From positions 186,001 through 250,000 of the forward strand of contig CANIBP010000002.1 of assembly GCA_947466075.1 (NCBI GenBank): a DNA stretch of 64,000 bases, written 5' to 3'. Shown here piece after piece: positions 35,626 through 44,080 of this stretch. The stretch comes from Verrucomicrobiaceae bacterium (GTDB lineage: Bacteria > Verrucomicrobiota > Verrucomicrobiia > Verrucomicrobiales > Verrucomicrobiaceae). The notes beneath the pieces were generated by a model. It saw nothing but the letters and a program-made list of their open reading frames with translations, made no database searches and had not been told where the DNA came from. Every line of letters begins with the position of its first letter. The stretch's first letter is position 1. A program made the translations under genes and the position numbers.

Positions 35626-37575
35626 ATGAGTGCCGCCGCCATCCCCCACGATCACGATCACGCGCATGACACTGCGCACGATCACCACGAGCCGAGTTTC
35701 TTGCGGAAGTACATCTGGTCCACCGATCACAAGATCATCGGTATTCAGTATGGCCTCAGCGGACTGATTTTCTTGCTATTCGGCTTCTTCCTGATGCTGC
35801 TGATGCGCTGGAGCATTGCCTATCCTGGTGTGCCAGTGCCGGCGGTGGAGGCAATTCGTGCGATTCCGGGCATCAGTTGGGTGTTTGAGGAAATGTTCGG
35901 CCGCTGGCTGAATGCGGACGGTTCGCTTAACGGCGAGCTGTACAACATGCTCGGTGCCATGCACGGCACGATTATGGTGTTCTTCGGGATCGTACCGCTG
36001 GGTTTCGCCGCCTTCGGTAACTTCGTCATGCCGCTCCAGATCGGCACCATCGACATGGCGTTCCCACGCCTGAACATGCTGAGCTACTGGTTCTTCTTCA
36101 TCAGCTGCGTCATCATGGTTTACAGCTTCTTCGTCGGCACCGGCCCGGTGCAGACGGGTTGGACGATGTATTCTCCGCTGGCATCGACCGCTAACATCGG
36201 TGTGACAAACGTGTGGCAGCACGGTCATACTTGGTGGCTCACCGGCATGGTTTTCAACATCTCTGCATCTCTACTCGGCTCCGTCAATTTCATCGCCACC
36301 GTCATCAACCTGCGCACCAAGGGCATGGGATTCATGAAGATGCCCTTTTTCACCTGGGCAATGTTTGTGATCGGCTTCCTTCTTCTGCTGGCCTTCCCGC
36401 CGCTTGAAGTTGCCGCCATCCTGCAGCTTTCCGACCGCGTGTTTGGTTCCTCATTCTATCTGCCGACCGGTTTGATGGAAGGTGGCAAGCACCTCGACAT
36501 CTCCGGTGGTGGCAACCCGCTGCTCTACCAGCATTTGTTCTGGTTCCTCGCGCATCCTGAAGTGTATGTGCTTATTCTGCCAGCGTTTGGCATTCTCACC
36601 GAAGTCATTCCTTGCAACACTCGTCGTCCGCTATGGGGCTACAAGTCGATGGTCTATTCCGTCCTCACACTCGGCTTCCTGAGCTTCCTTGTTTGGGCAC
36701 ATCACATGTACCTCACCGGCATGGGCACGATGATGTCCACCTACTTCCAGATCACGACCGTGCTCATTTCCGTGCCGTCAGTGATTCTGCTGACCTGCTT
36801 GATGATCTCGCTGTGGGGCGGCTCCATCCGTTTCAACACGCAGATGCTCTTCGCCTGCGCCTTCCTGCCCATGTTCGGCATCGGTGGTCTCACCGGCTTG
36901 CCGCTGGCCTTCACGTTCATTGACCTCGCGTTGCATGACACCTACTACGTGATCGGCCACTTCCACTACGTCGTTGCCCCCGGCACCATCTTCGGCCTCT
37001 TTGCTGGCATCTATCACTGGTTCCCTAAAGTCACGGGCCGTTTCATGAACGACCGGCTCGGCAAATGGCACTTCTGGCCTTCACTCCTCGGCATGAACCT
37101 CGTGTTTGCTCCGATGCTGGTTCAAGGCATGGCCGGCTTCCACCGTCGCTGGTATGACGGCGGCAAGTACTTCGAGAACACCTCAGGTTTCTCCCATTGG
37201 ACGACGACGTTGACCCACAAGATCGGCGCTTTCTTCGGTTTCAACATTCCGGACAACATGCTTTCACTCAATGTGGTCATGTCCATCGGCGCATTCATTC
37301 TCGCCCTCGGCCAGGTCCCCTTCATCTTTAACTTCTGGTTCAGCATCAAAGGCGGTAAGAAGATCGAGAGCGACAATCCTTGGGATGCCACCACGCTGGA
37401 ATGGGCCACGCCAACGCCACCACCCCATGGCAACTTCCTCTTTGACCCCGTCGCGCATCGTGGCCCTTACGAATACAGTGTTCCGGGCCACAACACCGAC
37501 TTCTACCCGCAGTGGGAATCCGAACCCGGCAAGCCCGTCCCCGTTCCTGCTGAAAAAGTGCTGGCCCACCACTAA
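35626..37575 (+). CDS. ctaD: aa3-type cytochrome c oxidase subunit I
   Basis: 649 residues with 12 or more helices. All catalytic ligands are present: low-spin haem His113 (GAMHGTIMVFF) and His447, CuB His310 in AHPEVY, with the neighbouring Tyr314 cross-link partner and Glu312 of the proton path, the CuB pair His359-His360 (VWAHHMYLTGM), and haem a3 His445 (VIGHFHYV). The HPEVY glutamate places it in the A1 subfamily. The N-terminus is His-rich (HDHDHAHDTAHDHHEP), possibly metal-binding. It contrasts sharply with the CcoN-like protein upstream, whose equivalent positions are lost. This is the real terminal oxidase of the cluster. Confidence 0.96.
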   Translation: MSAAAIPHDHDHAHDTAHDHHEPSFLRKYIWSTDHKIIGIQYGLSGLIFLLFGFFLMLLMRWSIAYPGVPVPAVEAIRAIPGISWVFEEMFGRWLNADGSLNGELYNMLGAMHGTIMVFFGIVPLGFAAFGNFVMPLQIGTIDMAFPRLNMLSYWFFFISCVIMVYSFFVGTGPVQTGWTMYSPLASTANIGVTNVWQHGHTWWLTGMVFNISASLLGSVNFIATVINLRTKGMGFMKMPFFTWAMFVIGFLLLLAFPPLEVAAILQLSDRVFGSSFYLPTGLMEGGKHLDISGGGNPLLYQHLFWFLAHPEVYVLILPAFGILTEVIPCNTRRPLWGYKSMVYSVLTLGFLSFLVWAHHMYLTGMGTMMSTYFQITTVLISVPSVILLTCLMISLWGGSIRFNTQMLFACAFLPMFGIGGLTGLPLAFTFIDLALHDTYYVIGHFHYVVAPGTIFGLFAGIYHWFPKVTGRFMNDRLGKWHFWPSLLGMNLVFAPMLVQGMAGFHRRWYDGGKYFENTSGFSHWTTTLTHKIGAFFGFNIPDNMLSLNVVMSIGAFILALGQVPFIFNFWFSIKGGKKIESDNPWDATTLEWATPTPPPHGNFLFDPVAHRGPYEYSVPGHNTDFYPQWESEPGKPVPVPAEKVLAHH

Positions 37576-37610
37576 CCGCGAACTGAAAACCGCGCACCGC
37601 GACTACTTCA

Positions 37611-38969
37611 ATGGACATCCCTTATACCGTTCACGCCCGGCCTGACACCGGCCTCTACAACGCCAAGATCGGCGTCTGGCTCTTCCTCGCTTCTGAAGTC
37701 ATGCTCTTCGGCGGCCTGTTCTCCGCCTACATCTTCCTCCGCGTTGGTGCCGATTATCCATGGCCCGTGCATGACCTCGATGTCACGCTCGGCTTCATCA
37801 ACACGGTCGTGCTCATCGCCTCCTCCGTCACGGTCGTCATGGCTTGGGCCATGCTGAAGCTGCGCAAGTTCGGCTGGTACCGCATCAACATGGCCATCAC
37901 CGTGCTCTGCGCCGGTGTCTTCATGTTCAACAAGACCTTGGAGTACAAGGCCAAGTTCGCTCATTACGCCGTGAAGCTTTCCGACGGCACCTTCCTCACT
38001 GGCCATCTTCCACATGGCTATCAGGTGAAGTTTGGTGACGTGACCGAGTTTGCGATCACGATTCCGGTTAAAAACAGCGCCGTCACCGCCGATCCCGTTG
38101 GCTATGTGCTCCCTTACATCGAAGAAGGTACCGCACCCAAATTCAAAACCGAGGACGGCAAGGAAGTCACACTCGATAAGGCCACATTCGCTGAACTTCG
38201 CGCCGCAGCGCTCAAGAAAGCCGAGGCTGAAAAGAAAAGCGCAGGCACTTTTAAGCTGACTGTCACTGCTCCGCTCAAATTCGCCGCGAAGCCTTCCGAG
38301 ATCTTCGGTTACACTGACACAAGCATCACTTTCCGTGATGGCACCATTGCCACCGGCAAACTCATCGACGATAAGATGACCCTCGAAGTCGATGGCATTG
38401 ATGCTCGAGGTGTCGCACAGCCGGACAACTCCCTTGCCTTCGATCATCGTTATCTCCCCGACTGGCAGAAGGCCTTCGTCGCCAATCGCGAGCACCATCT
38501 CGCCGAGTTTGAAAAAAACTATCCAACGCGCGACAAAGCTCGGTCCGCCACGCTTCAGAAGGAGTCTCTCTACTTCAAGCTCCATTCCGTCACACCACCT
38601 GCGGAAGGCGCTGCTCATGGCGAAGGCGCCAAGCACGGTGCCGAAGCTCACTCACCTACAGCACATGGTGCTGAGCATGGCGAAGCGCATCACCCCACGG
38701 TCATCTTGGAAAAGAAAGACATCACCTTCTTCTCCAACTTCACGCCCAAGCTGAACACCTACTACGCCATCTACTTCACGCTTACCGGCCTGCACGGCGC
38801 GCACGTTGTCATCGGTGCTCTCGTGCTGGCGTATTTCCTCTGCTTTGACAACAAGCGCCTCAAGCAAGACCCCGAGCATCTCGCCAATCGCGTCGAAGTC
38901 GGTGGCCTGTTCTGGCACTTCGTCGATCTCGTGTGGATCTTCCTCTTCCCGCTTCTTTACCTCCTGTAA
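37611..38969 (+). CDS. ctaE: Cytochrome c oxidase subunit III with a large internal insertion
   Basis: 452 residues, about twice the usual length. Residues 1-111 hold the first three helices (KIGVWLFLASEVMLFGGLFS; INTVVLIASSVTVVMAWAML) and residues about 376-452 the last two (LTGLHGAHVVIGALVLAYFL; GGLFWHFVDLVWIFLFPLLY). Between them lies an insertion of about 260 residues. It contains two similar strands-and-turn units (LSDGTFLTGHL and FRDGTIATGKL), a charged helical region, and a His-rich stretch (about 335-362; AEHGEAHHPT). Canonical subunit III has only a short loop here. The insertion stays in frame with normal codon use, so it is not an assembly artefact. By topology it should face one side of the membrane as a separate domain. 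Confidence 0.93.
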   Translation: MDIPYTVHARPDTGLYNAKIGVWLFLASEVMLFGGLFSAYIFLRVGADYPWPVHDLDVTLGFINTVVLIASSVTVVMAWAMLKLRKFGWYRINMAITVLCAGVFMFNKTLEYKAKFAHYAVKLSDGTFLTGHLPHGYQVKFGDVTEFAITIPVKNSAVTADPVGYVLPYIEEGTAPKFKTEDGKEVTLDKATFAELRAAALKKAEAEKKSAGTFKLTVTAPLKFAAKPSEIFGYTDTSITFRDGTIATGKLIDDKMTLEVDGIDARGVAQPDNSLAFDHRYLPDWQKAFVANREHHLAEFEKNYPTRDKARSATLQKESLYFKLHSVTPPAEGAAHGEGAKHGAEAHSPTAHGAEHGEAHHPTVILEKKDITFFSNFTPKLNTYYAIYFTLTGLHGAHVVIGALVLAYFLCFDNKRLKQDPEHLANRVEVGGLFWHFVDLVWIFLFPLLYLL

Positions 38970-38990
38970 TACCTCACCTTTTTCACTGCC

Positions 38991-39317
38991 ATGGCTGACA
39001 ACGTCGAAGCAATCCAGAAATCCATCAAATGGTACTTCATCATTGGGTTCATCCTGATCGTCTTTAGCGGCCTCACCGTGGGCCTCTCTTATGTCGAGCT
39101 GCCTACTCACAGCCTGAACATCATTGTCGGCATGATCCTGGCCACCATCAAGGCCGCGTTGGTCGCACTGATCTTCATGCATCTCAGTCACGAGCGCCCC
39201 CTCATCTACAAGGTGCTCGCCTTCACGGTCGTCTTCGTCCTCGCCCTGTTCCTGCTGTTTATCTTCTCCCACGGCGATCCGCTGGAGTTTCCCGGCTTCT
39301 ACAATCCAGTCGAATAG
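38991..39317 (+). CDS. ctaF: Cytochrome c oxidase subunit IV (caa3/CyoD-like)
   Basis: 108 residues with three predicted helices and the prokaryotic COX4 pattern: IKWYFIIGFILIVFSGLTVG, LNIIVGMILATIKAALVALIF followed by MHLSHE, then a third helix (LAFTVVFVLALFLLFIF). The subunit is non-catalytic and helps assemble subunits I-III. It lies 21 bases after ctaE and just before two tiny membrane-protein genes. Its length matches the family. Confidence 0.92.
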   Translation: MADNVEAIQKSIKWYFIIGFILIVFSGLTVGLSYVELPTHSLNIIVGMILATIKAALVALIFMHLSHERPLIYKVLAFTVVFVLALFLLFIFSHGDPLEFPGFYNPVE

Positions 39318-39335
39318 CCTCGCGCACCGCCACTC

Positions 39336-39542
39336 ATGTCCCTCAAGTACTTCCACCTCGTCTTCCTCGGCTTCGCCATCTTGTGCGATGCCGGGTTCTG
39401 GCTGTGGCTGCACTTCATGCCCGAGGATGCCGCACGCGCTGGAGCCGCCGGTCTCAAGAACTATGCGGGCATCCTTTGCCTCGCTCTGCTGGCATATGGC
39501 ATCTGGTACCTGGTCAAAAAAATGAGAACCATCATCGTCTGA
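39336..39542 (+). CDS. Tiny two-helix membrane protein of the oxidase cluster
   Basis: 68 residues with two hydrophobic helices (FHLVFLGFAILCDAGFWLWL; YAGILCLALLAYGIWYLV) and a basic end (KKMRTIIV). I do not recognise a family. It starts 18 bases after ctaF and its stop lies two bases before the next small gene, so it is part of the same transcript. The size and location suggest a small accessory or assembly subunit of the aa3 oxidase, comparable to the short helical subunits of other oxidases, but this is inference from context only. Confidence 0.7.
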   Translation: MSLKYFHLVFLGFAILCDAGFWLWLHFMPEDAARAGAAGLKNYAGILCLALLAYGIWYLVKKMRTIIV

Positions 39543-39544
39543 TC

Positions 39545-39748
39545 ATGCTTCCTGCGCTTCCATCCTCCATCCTGGCCTGCGCCACCTGCATGGGTGACAA
39601 AGGCAGCCTCATCGGTCAGGCGCAGGGCTTTGCCATCCTCTTTCTGCTCGGTGTTCTCGCCTTCATGTTTACCTGCGCCGCCGGCATCGTCCTCTCCATG
39701 GTCCGTCGCCAGCGCCAGCACGCGCAAACTTCCGCCACTCCTGCCTAG
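39545..39748 (+). CDS. Tiny CxxC membrane protein of the oxidase cluster
   Basis: 67 residues from ATG at 39545. The N-terminus holds the cysteine pair SILACATCMGDKGS, followed by one helix (FAILFLLGVLAFMFTCAAGI) and a basic/polar tail. A CxxC just outside the membrane could bind copper or act as a thiol pair, so a role in oxidase metal insertion or redox assembly is attractive but unproven. It is two bases from the preceding tiny gene and 15 bases before ctaC, clearly within the cta unit. No family recognised. Confidence 0.65.
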   Translation: MLPALPSSILACATCMGDKGSLIGQAQGFAILFLLGVLAFMFTCAAGIVLSMVRRQRQHAQTSATPA

Positions 39749-39763
39749 TCGCCCTTTTCCTTT

Positions 39764-40570
39764 ATGAAACCCGATTCAATCAACGTCTTCATGGGTCAAA
39801 CCCCGAACGCCTCCGAGCACGGCGGCCTCGTCGATCACATGCTGGGCTTCGTCCACTGGTTCATGCTCGTGCTCTTCATCGGCTGGAGCACCTACCTGCT
39901 CATCGCCTTCTGGCGCTTCCGCAACACCAAGGCGAAACAGGCCGACTACCATGGCTTCCGTGGCCATGCCACGACCCACATCGAAATCGGTGTCGCCATT
40001 GTTGAGGCCATCCTGCTGCTCGGCTTCGCCTTCCCGCTCTGGGCCCGTCAGGCCGATGAATATCCCACCTCCCCCGACACCATCCGTATGCGTGCGTTGG
40101 GTGAAAAATTTCTCTGGAACTTCCAGTATCCGGGCGCTGACATGATGCTCAGCACCTGGCACCTCAACTATGTCGATGGTGCCACCAACACCACCGGCAA
40201 AGATCTGCACGATCCCAATGGCAAGGACGACTTCGTCAATCCCGGAACCATGAAACTCCCCGTGGGCCGCCCTGTCATCGTCGATGTCGCCACCAAAGAC
40301 GTGATCCACAATCTCGCCATCGTTTCCATGCGTGCCGCACAGGACGCCATTCCCGGCACCAAGAGTCACATGTGGTTCAAGCCGACCAAAACCGGCAGTT
40401 GGGACGTCATCTGCGGCCAGCTCTGTGGCCCTGGCCATGCTCAAATGAAGGCCAACATCGAAGTCGTTGAAGCCAAGGAATACGATGACTGGGCGAAGGA
40501 GCAGTCCGCCACTGCGCTCAAGAAGATCACGGATGCCGCCGCTGCTGCTCCCAAGCCTGCCGCACACTAA
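39764..40570 (+). CDS. ctaC: Cytochrome c oxidase subunit II with CuA centre
   Basis: 268 residues: two membrane helices (about 28-48 and 72-94) and a periplasmic cupredoxin domain with the binuclear CuA ligands His182 (DVIHNL), Cys217, Cys221, His225 and Met228 in ICGQLCGPGHAQM. The usual CxExC glutamate is Gln219 here; its ligand is the backbone carbonyl, so function need not suffer. There is no C-terminal haem-c domain, so despite the caa3-like subunit IV this is an aa3 enzyme that must accept electrons from separate carriers, several of which are encoded upstream. The gene order with ctaC last is inverted relative to the common ctaCDEF. A strong terminator follows. Confidence 0.95.
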   Translation: MKPDSINVFMGQTPNASEHGGLVDHMLGFVHWFMLVLFIGWSTYLLIAFWRFRNTKAKQADYHGFRGHATTHIEIGVAIVEAILLLGFAFPLWARQADEYPTSPDTIRMRALGEKFLWNFQYPGADMMLSTWHLNYVDGATNTTGKDLHDPNGKDDFVNPGTMKLPVGRPVIVDVATKDVIHNLAIVSMRAAQDAIPGTKSHMWFKPTKTGSWDVICGQLCGPGHAQMKANIEVVEAKEYDDWAKEQSATALKKITDAAAAAPKPAAH

Positions 40571-40597
40571 TTTCCATCCATCAGGATGGCAGACTCA

Positions 40598-40640
40598 AAG
40601 GGCAAAATAATGACCTCATTATTTTGCCCTTCTTCTTTTT
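40598..40640 (+). terminator. Strong intrinsic terminator ending the act-cta transcript
   Basis: AAGGGCAAAATAATGA (40598-40613) and TCATTATTTTGCCCTT (40616-40631) form a perfect 16-base inverted repeat around CC, followed by CTTCTTTTT. It lies 28 bases after the ctaC stop and separates the roughly 17-kb cluster from ctaA. The A-rich 5-prime arm and T-rich 3-prime arm would also allow some termination on the opposite strand. Confidence 0.9.
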
Positions 40641-40664
40641 CCAGACGTTCCCTATTTGATCGAC

Positions 40665-41735
40665 ATGCCCTCACGTGCTTTTCACTACTACGCGCTCTTC
40701 ACGCTTGCTGTTGGCATCGTGCTCGTGTGGTGGGGAGCTGCGGTGACCACGGAGGATGTGGGCCTTGCAGTGCCTGATTGGCCGCTGTGCTATGGTAAGA
40801 TCAATCCCGAAGGCTGGTATAAGGTTCCTGCCCTTCTGCTTGAGCACGGCCATCGCTGGATCGCCACAACCATTGGCTTCCTCGTCTTGGGCATGTACTA
40901 CTGGCAGTTTGCCAAATTCAAACCTGGTTTGGTCGAAGGCGTCGGCATCATTCTTTGTTCCTTCGGCTTCTTGGTGCTGATCTACTTGGGATCACTCTGG
41001 ACTGCAGCATTCATCGCACTTCTCGGATTTGCTTGGCTCATCTTGAAATGGTACAGCCAGCGCTGGCCATTGCTGCGTGGACTGACCACGCTTGCGCTGT
41101 TGCTCGTCGTGTTCCAAGCCTCACTCGGTGGACTGCGCGTACTCAAAATGTCCGATCCGCTTGGCATCACCCATGGCACACTTGGCCAGCTCTTCTACTG
41201 CCTGCTGGTCTTCATCGCGTTTGCCTCTTCACGCACTTGGACCGAAGGGCGGCTCGTTCTCAGCGTCAAAGAAGCCGCCAAGGCACGCTTCTGGACGCTT
41301 GCGCTGTTCGTCTGCGTCTTCGGCCAGCTCGTGCTTGGTGCCACCCTGCGTCACACACAGCGCACGCACCTCGCTGCCAGCGATATTTTGACCACCAAAG
41401 GCCAATGGGTGCCCCCGCTATCGCCACCCGATGTGTTTCTGCTCTTTGCCCACAAATACTGGGGTTTCACCGTCGCCCTCCTCATTCTATTCGTTGCTGT
41501 GCGTGCGCGTGGTTGGCTTGCTACGCTGCCGCAAATGCGAATCGTTCCGAGACTGCTCATGTTCATGCCCACGCTGCAGGTTGCCCTCGGCATCTTCGTC
41601 ATCCTCACCGGCAAAAGCTTCTGGGTCACGAACTTCCACGTTCTGAATGGACTTGCCCTCATTGCCCTCACGAGCTTGCTCCTTGCGACACTCTGGGGAG
41701 ATCAGCTTGCTCGAGACGAACTTGAAGACGCTTAG
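40665..41735 (+). CDS. ctaA: Haem A synthase (COX15/CtaA)
   Basis: 356 residues from the ATG at 40665; a TTG nine bases upstream is the only other option. About eight helices in two similar bundles. The four haem-ligand histidines are recognisable: LLEHGHRWIATTIGF, GATLRHTQRTHLA, FAHKYWGFTVALL and TNFHVLNGLALIAL. The enzyme converts haem O to haem A in the membrane for the aa3 oxidase encoded just upstream. Haem O synthase (ctaB) is not in this window and must be encoded elsewhere. It is separated from ctaC by a terminator, so it probably has its own promoter or depends on read-through. Its stop overlaps the convergent SGNH hydrolase gene by four bases. Confidence 0.92.
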   Translation: MPSRAFHYYALFTLAVGIVLVWWGAAVTTEDVGLAVPDWPLCYGKINPEGWYKVPALLLEHGHRWIATTIGFLVLGMYYWQFAKFKPGLVEGVGIILCSFGFLVLIYLGSLWTAAFIALLGFAWLILKWYSQRWPLLRGLTTLALLLVVFQASLGGLRVLKMSDPLGITHGTLGQLFYCLLVFIAFASSRTWTEGRLVLSVKEAAKARFWTLALFVCVFGQLVLGATLRHTQRTHLAASDILTTKGQWVPPLSPPDVFLLFAHKYWGFTVALLILFVAVRARGWLATLPQMRIVPRLLMFMPTLQVALGIFVILTGKSFWVTNFHVLNGLALIALTSLLLATLWGDQLARDELEDA

Positions 41736-43012
41736 TGCAAGAGCTCGCCCACCAGCAGGATCGCGCCGGGATAAAACGCCGTGCCATTGAAGCGTTCGGG
41801 TTTGTCGATCTTGTTGCCGTTCTTAGCTAGGATCGTTGCCTTGTCGGGTTGTTCAGGATGAATCTCGATTTTCACGCTGTGCGCTTTATCTTCAAGATCA
41901 GTTCCGATCAAGAGCGTCGCTAGACGGTGATAGATGCAGTAAGCATCGAAACGCGGCACGATTTTCGTCGGCTGATCATCGAGCGTCACATTCACCTGAC
42001 CGCAGTCAGGTCCGATGATGTCGTAGATCGAGCAGCGGGTGCCTTTAAACTTGAAGGTGATTGCTTCGCCGGGTTGCGAGCCTTTGTGCAGCGTTGTCAT
42101 GCGGTTTGCCCAATGTTTGCCAAACTCATCTGTCTTCGGGTCCAGCAAGCTGAAGCCCTTCGACAGCGTCGAAGCCGTGATCGGCAGCAGTTTGGCCTGT
42201 TCGTAGTTCGTGGCGATGAAAGGCGCATTCAAAACATGCGCGGCAGGAGCTTTCGAAGCAGCTTTGATCGGTTCCAGCGAGCGGACAATCGCCTCCAGAT
42301 ACAACTCGTGTCCCGTCTCCACATGCGGATGCACGCTGTCAGGTGCAAAGACAAATTTCCCTTTGAGAGCCTGCTTTTCCTCGTCGGTCTTCGGCAGCTT
42401 TGCCTTCCACACGAGTTTTCCTTCCTTCGCCAACTTTGCGACTTCCATCGCCATATGAATCGTTGGGATGCCGTAGTGATCGGCGATCTTCTCCATCGCG
42501 CTCGCTGAGCGTTGGAACTTTCCTTCCAGCATCGCCGGAGCCAGCGCCTCGGTCAGCGTATAGACAAAGCAGATGTCGCACTCCGGCAGCGTCTTCCACG
42601 TCTGCCGCACGATGCCCTCCATGCAGCGGAAAATCTGTCCTGGAGATGCGCCGCCGTCATTCACAGCGAACTCGACGAACATGAGATCCGGCTTGTGATC
42701 CAGCACGTCCTGCTTCAACCGAAAAACACCCAAGTCCGACCCCGTGCCGCCGATGGCCGCGTTGATCTCGCTGAATTTCGCCTGTGGATACGCTTTTTGA
42801 AAATGCGACAGCGTCTTCGGCCTCCAACCATTCTGCGCCGTGATCGAACCGCCGAGATAGCCGATCTTGATCTCAGCGCCCGGCGTATTCGCCTTTGCGA
42901 GGAAGTTCGGCAGCCCGTTCCGTGGATGGCATTCCTGCGCTGGGACGAGCGGAAATTCGTCCGCAGCCTGGAGAGTGATGACAGCGAGCAGAAGCAGAAG
43001 ATGGCGCAGCAT
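41732..43012 (-). CDS. Exported SGNH/GDSL-family hydrolase
   Basis: 426 residues from MLRHLLLLLAVITLQAADEF, a signal peptide; several upstream in-frame starts up to 43222 add a polar leader that would bury the signal and overlap the divergent gene. SGNH blocks are visible: YLGGSITAQNGW (block I with catalytic Ser), AAIGGTGSDLG (block II Gly region), FVEFAVNDGG (block III Asn) and PDSVHPHVETGH (block V Asp/His). The C-terminal third (KGTRCSIYDIIGPDCGQVNV and following) resembles the carbohydrate-esterase-associated beta domain. It probably deacetylates polysaccharide in the periplasm or outside the cell. The neighbouring divergent gene encodes a DapA-family protein. Confidence 0.85.
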   Translation of the reverse strand: MLRHLLLLLAVITLQAADEFPLVPAQECHPRNGLPNFLAKANTPGAEIKIGYLGGSITAQNGWRPKTLSHFQKAYPQAKFSEINAAIGGTGSDLGVFRLKQDVLDHKPDLMFVEFAVNDGGASPGQIFRCMEGIVRQTWKTLPECDICFVYTLTEALAPAMLEGKFQRSASAMEKIADHYGIPTIHMAMEVAKLAKEGKLVWKAKLPKTDEEKQALKGKFVFAPDSVHPHVETGHELYLEAIVRSLEPIKAASKAPAAHVLNAPFIATNYEQAKLLPITASTLSKGFSLLDPKTDEFGKHWANRMTTLHKGSQPGEAITFKFKGTRCSIYDIIGPDCGQVNVTLDDQPTKIVPRFDAYCIYHRLATLLIGTDLEDKAHSVKIEIHPEQPDKATILAKNGNKIDKPERFNGTAFYPGAILLVGELLH

Positions 43013-43060
43013 AAAAGGTGATTTGAAAGGTTTCGACGCCATGTTGCGAAGCAACGGCGC

Positions 43061-44080
43061 ATGAACAACTTCGACTTTCGTCCACAACTTCAACGCGGCA
43101 TCGCTATTCCCGCGCACCCGCTCGCGCTCGATGCACAGCGTCGTCTTGATGAACGGCGGCAGCGGGCCCTCGCTCGTTATTACATCGCCGCAGGTGTCGG
43201 TGGTCTCGCTGTTGGCGTTCACACCACGCAGTTTGCGATTCGTGATCCGCAGGTTGGCTTGTTTCGTCCTGTACTCGAATTAGCGAAGGAAGAGTTGGAT
43301 CGCGCTGCGAAACCGCTCGTTCGCATAGCCGGAATCTGCGGTGTAACGAAACAGGCTGTCGCCGAAGCCGGCCTGCTCAATGAACTCGGCTATCACGCCG
43401 GTTTGTTAAGCCTGGGAGCGATGCGTGATGCTTCAGAAGACGAATTGATCGCGCATTGCCGCGCCGTTGCTGAAATCATTCCGGTCATCGGCTTCTATCT
43501 TCAACCCAGCGTCGGTGGTCGCGTATTGCGGCAGTCATTCTGGCGGCGCTTCGCAGAGATCGAAAACGTGATCGCCATCAAGATCGCACCGTTCAACCGC
43601 TACCAGACGATTGATGTGGTGCGTGCAGTGATCGAGGCGGGACGCGATGACATCGCGCTCTATTCTGGCAACGATGACAGCATTGTGGCCGATTTTGTGA
43701 CGCCATTCCGTTTCGGTGGGAAGGAACGCCGCATCGTTGGCGGATTGCTCGGCCACTGGTCGGTTTGGACACTTCGTGCGGTCGAGTTACTGGAGCGCTG
43801 CCGCAATGATGATGCCACGCCGGAGTTGCTGCGTCTCGGCGTCGAAGTGACCGACTGCAACGCCGCCTTCTTCGATGCCGCGAATGGCTTCAGCGGCTGC
43901 ATCGCCGGTTTGCATGAAGTCCTGCGCCGCCAAGGCCTACTTGGGGGCCTGTGGTGCCTTGATGAGCACGAAACGATGAGCCCAGGTCAGCTAGCCGAGA
44001 TTGACCGCGTCTATCACGCCTATCCGCATCTCCACGACGATGAGTTTGTGGCTCGACACCGTGATGAGTGGCTGCGCTAG
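43061..44080 (+). CDS. Dihydrodipicolinate synthase family (DapA-like) aldolase/lyase
   Basis: 339 residues, a TIM-barrel of the DHDPS/NAL family. The Schiff-base Lys is Lys174 in NVIAIKIAPFNR, and the conserved Tyr is Tyr146 in VIGFYLQP. The opening GIAIPAHPLALD replaces the usual GxxTPF/TPL start, and GVGGLAVGVHTTQFAI replaces GTTGE, so it is not a true DapA but a paralogue of unknown substrate; several verrucomicrobial and planctomycetal relatives carry the same variations. It is transcribed divergently from the SGNH hydrolase with 48 bases between starts, so shared regulation is possible. It converges on the NlpC/P60 gene with a four-base overlap. Confidence 0.82.
   Translation: MNNFDFRPQLQRGIAIPAHPLALDAQRRLDERRQRALARYYIAAGVGGLAVGVHTTQFAIRDPQVGLFRPVLELAKEELDRAAKPLVRIAGICGVTKQAVAEAGLLNELGYHAGLLSLGAMRDASEDELIAHCRAVAEIIPVIGFYLQPSVGGRVLRQSFWRRFAEIENVIAIKIAPFNRYQTIDVVRAVIEAGRDDIALYSGNDDSIVADFVTPFRFGGKERRIVGGLLGHWSVWTLRAVELLERCRNDDATPELLRLGVEVTDCNAAFFDAANGFSGCIAGLHEVLRRQGLLGGLWCLDEHETMSPGQLAEIDRVYHAYPHLHDDEFVARHRDEWLR

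Noticed and set aside
39764..40570. caa3-type oxidase with haem c fused to subunit II
   Set aside because: CtaC ends shortly after the CuA domain and has no CXXCH motif.
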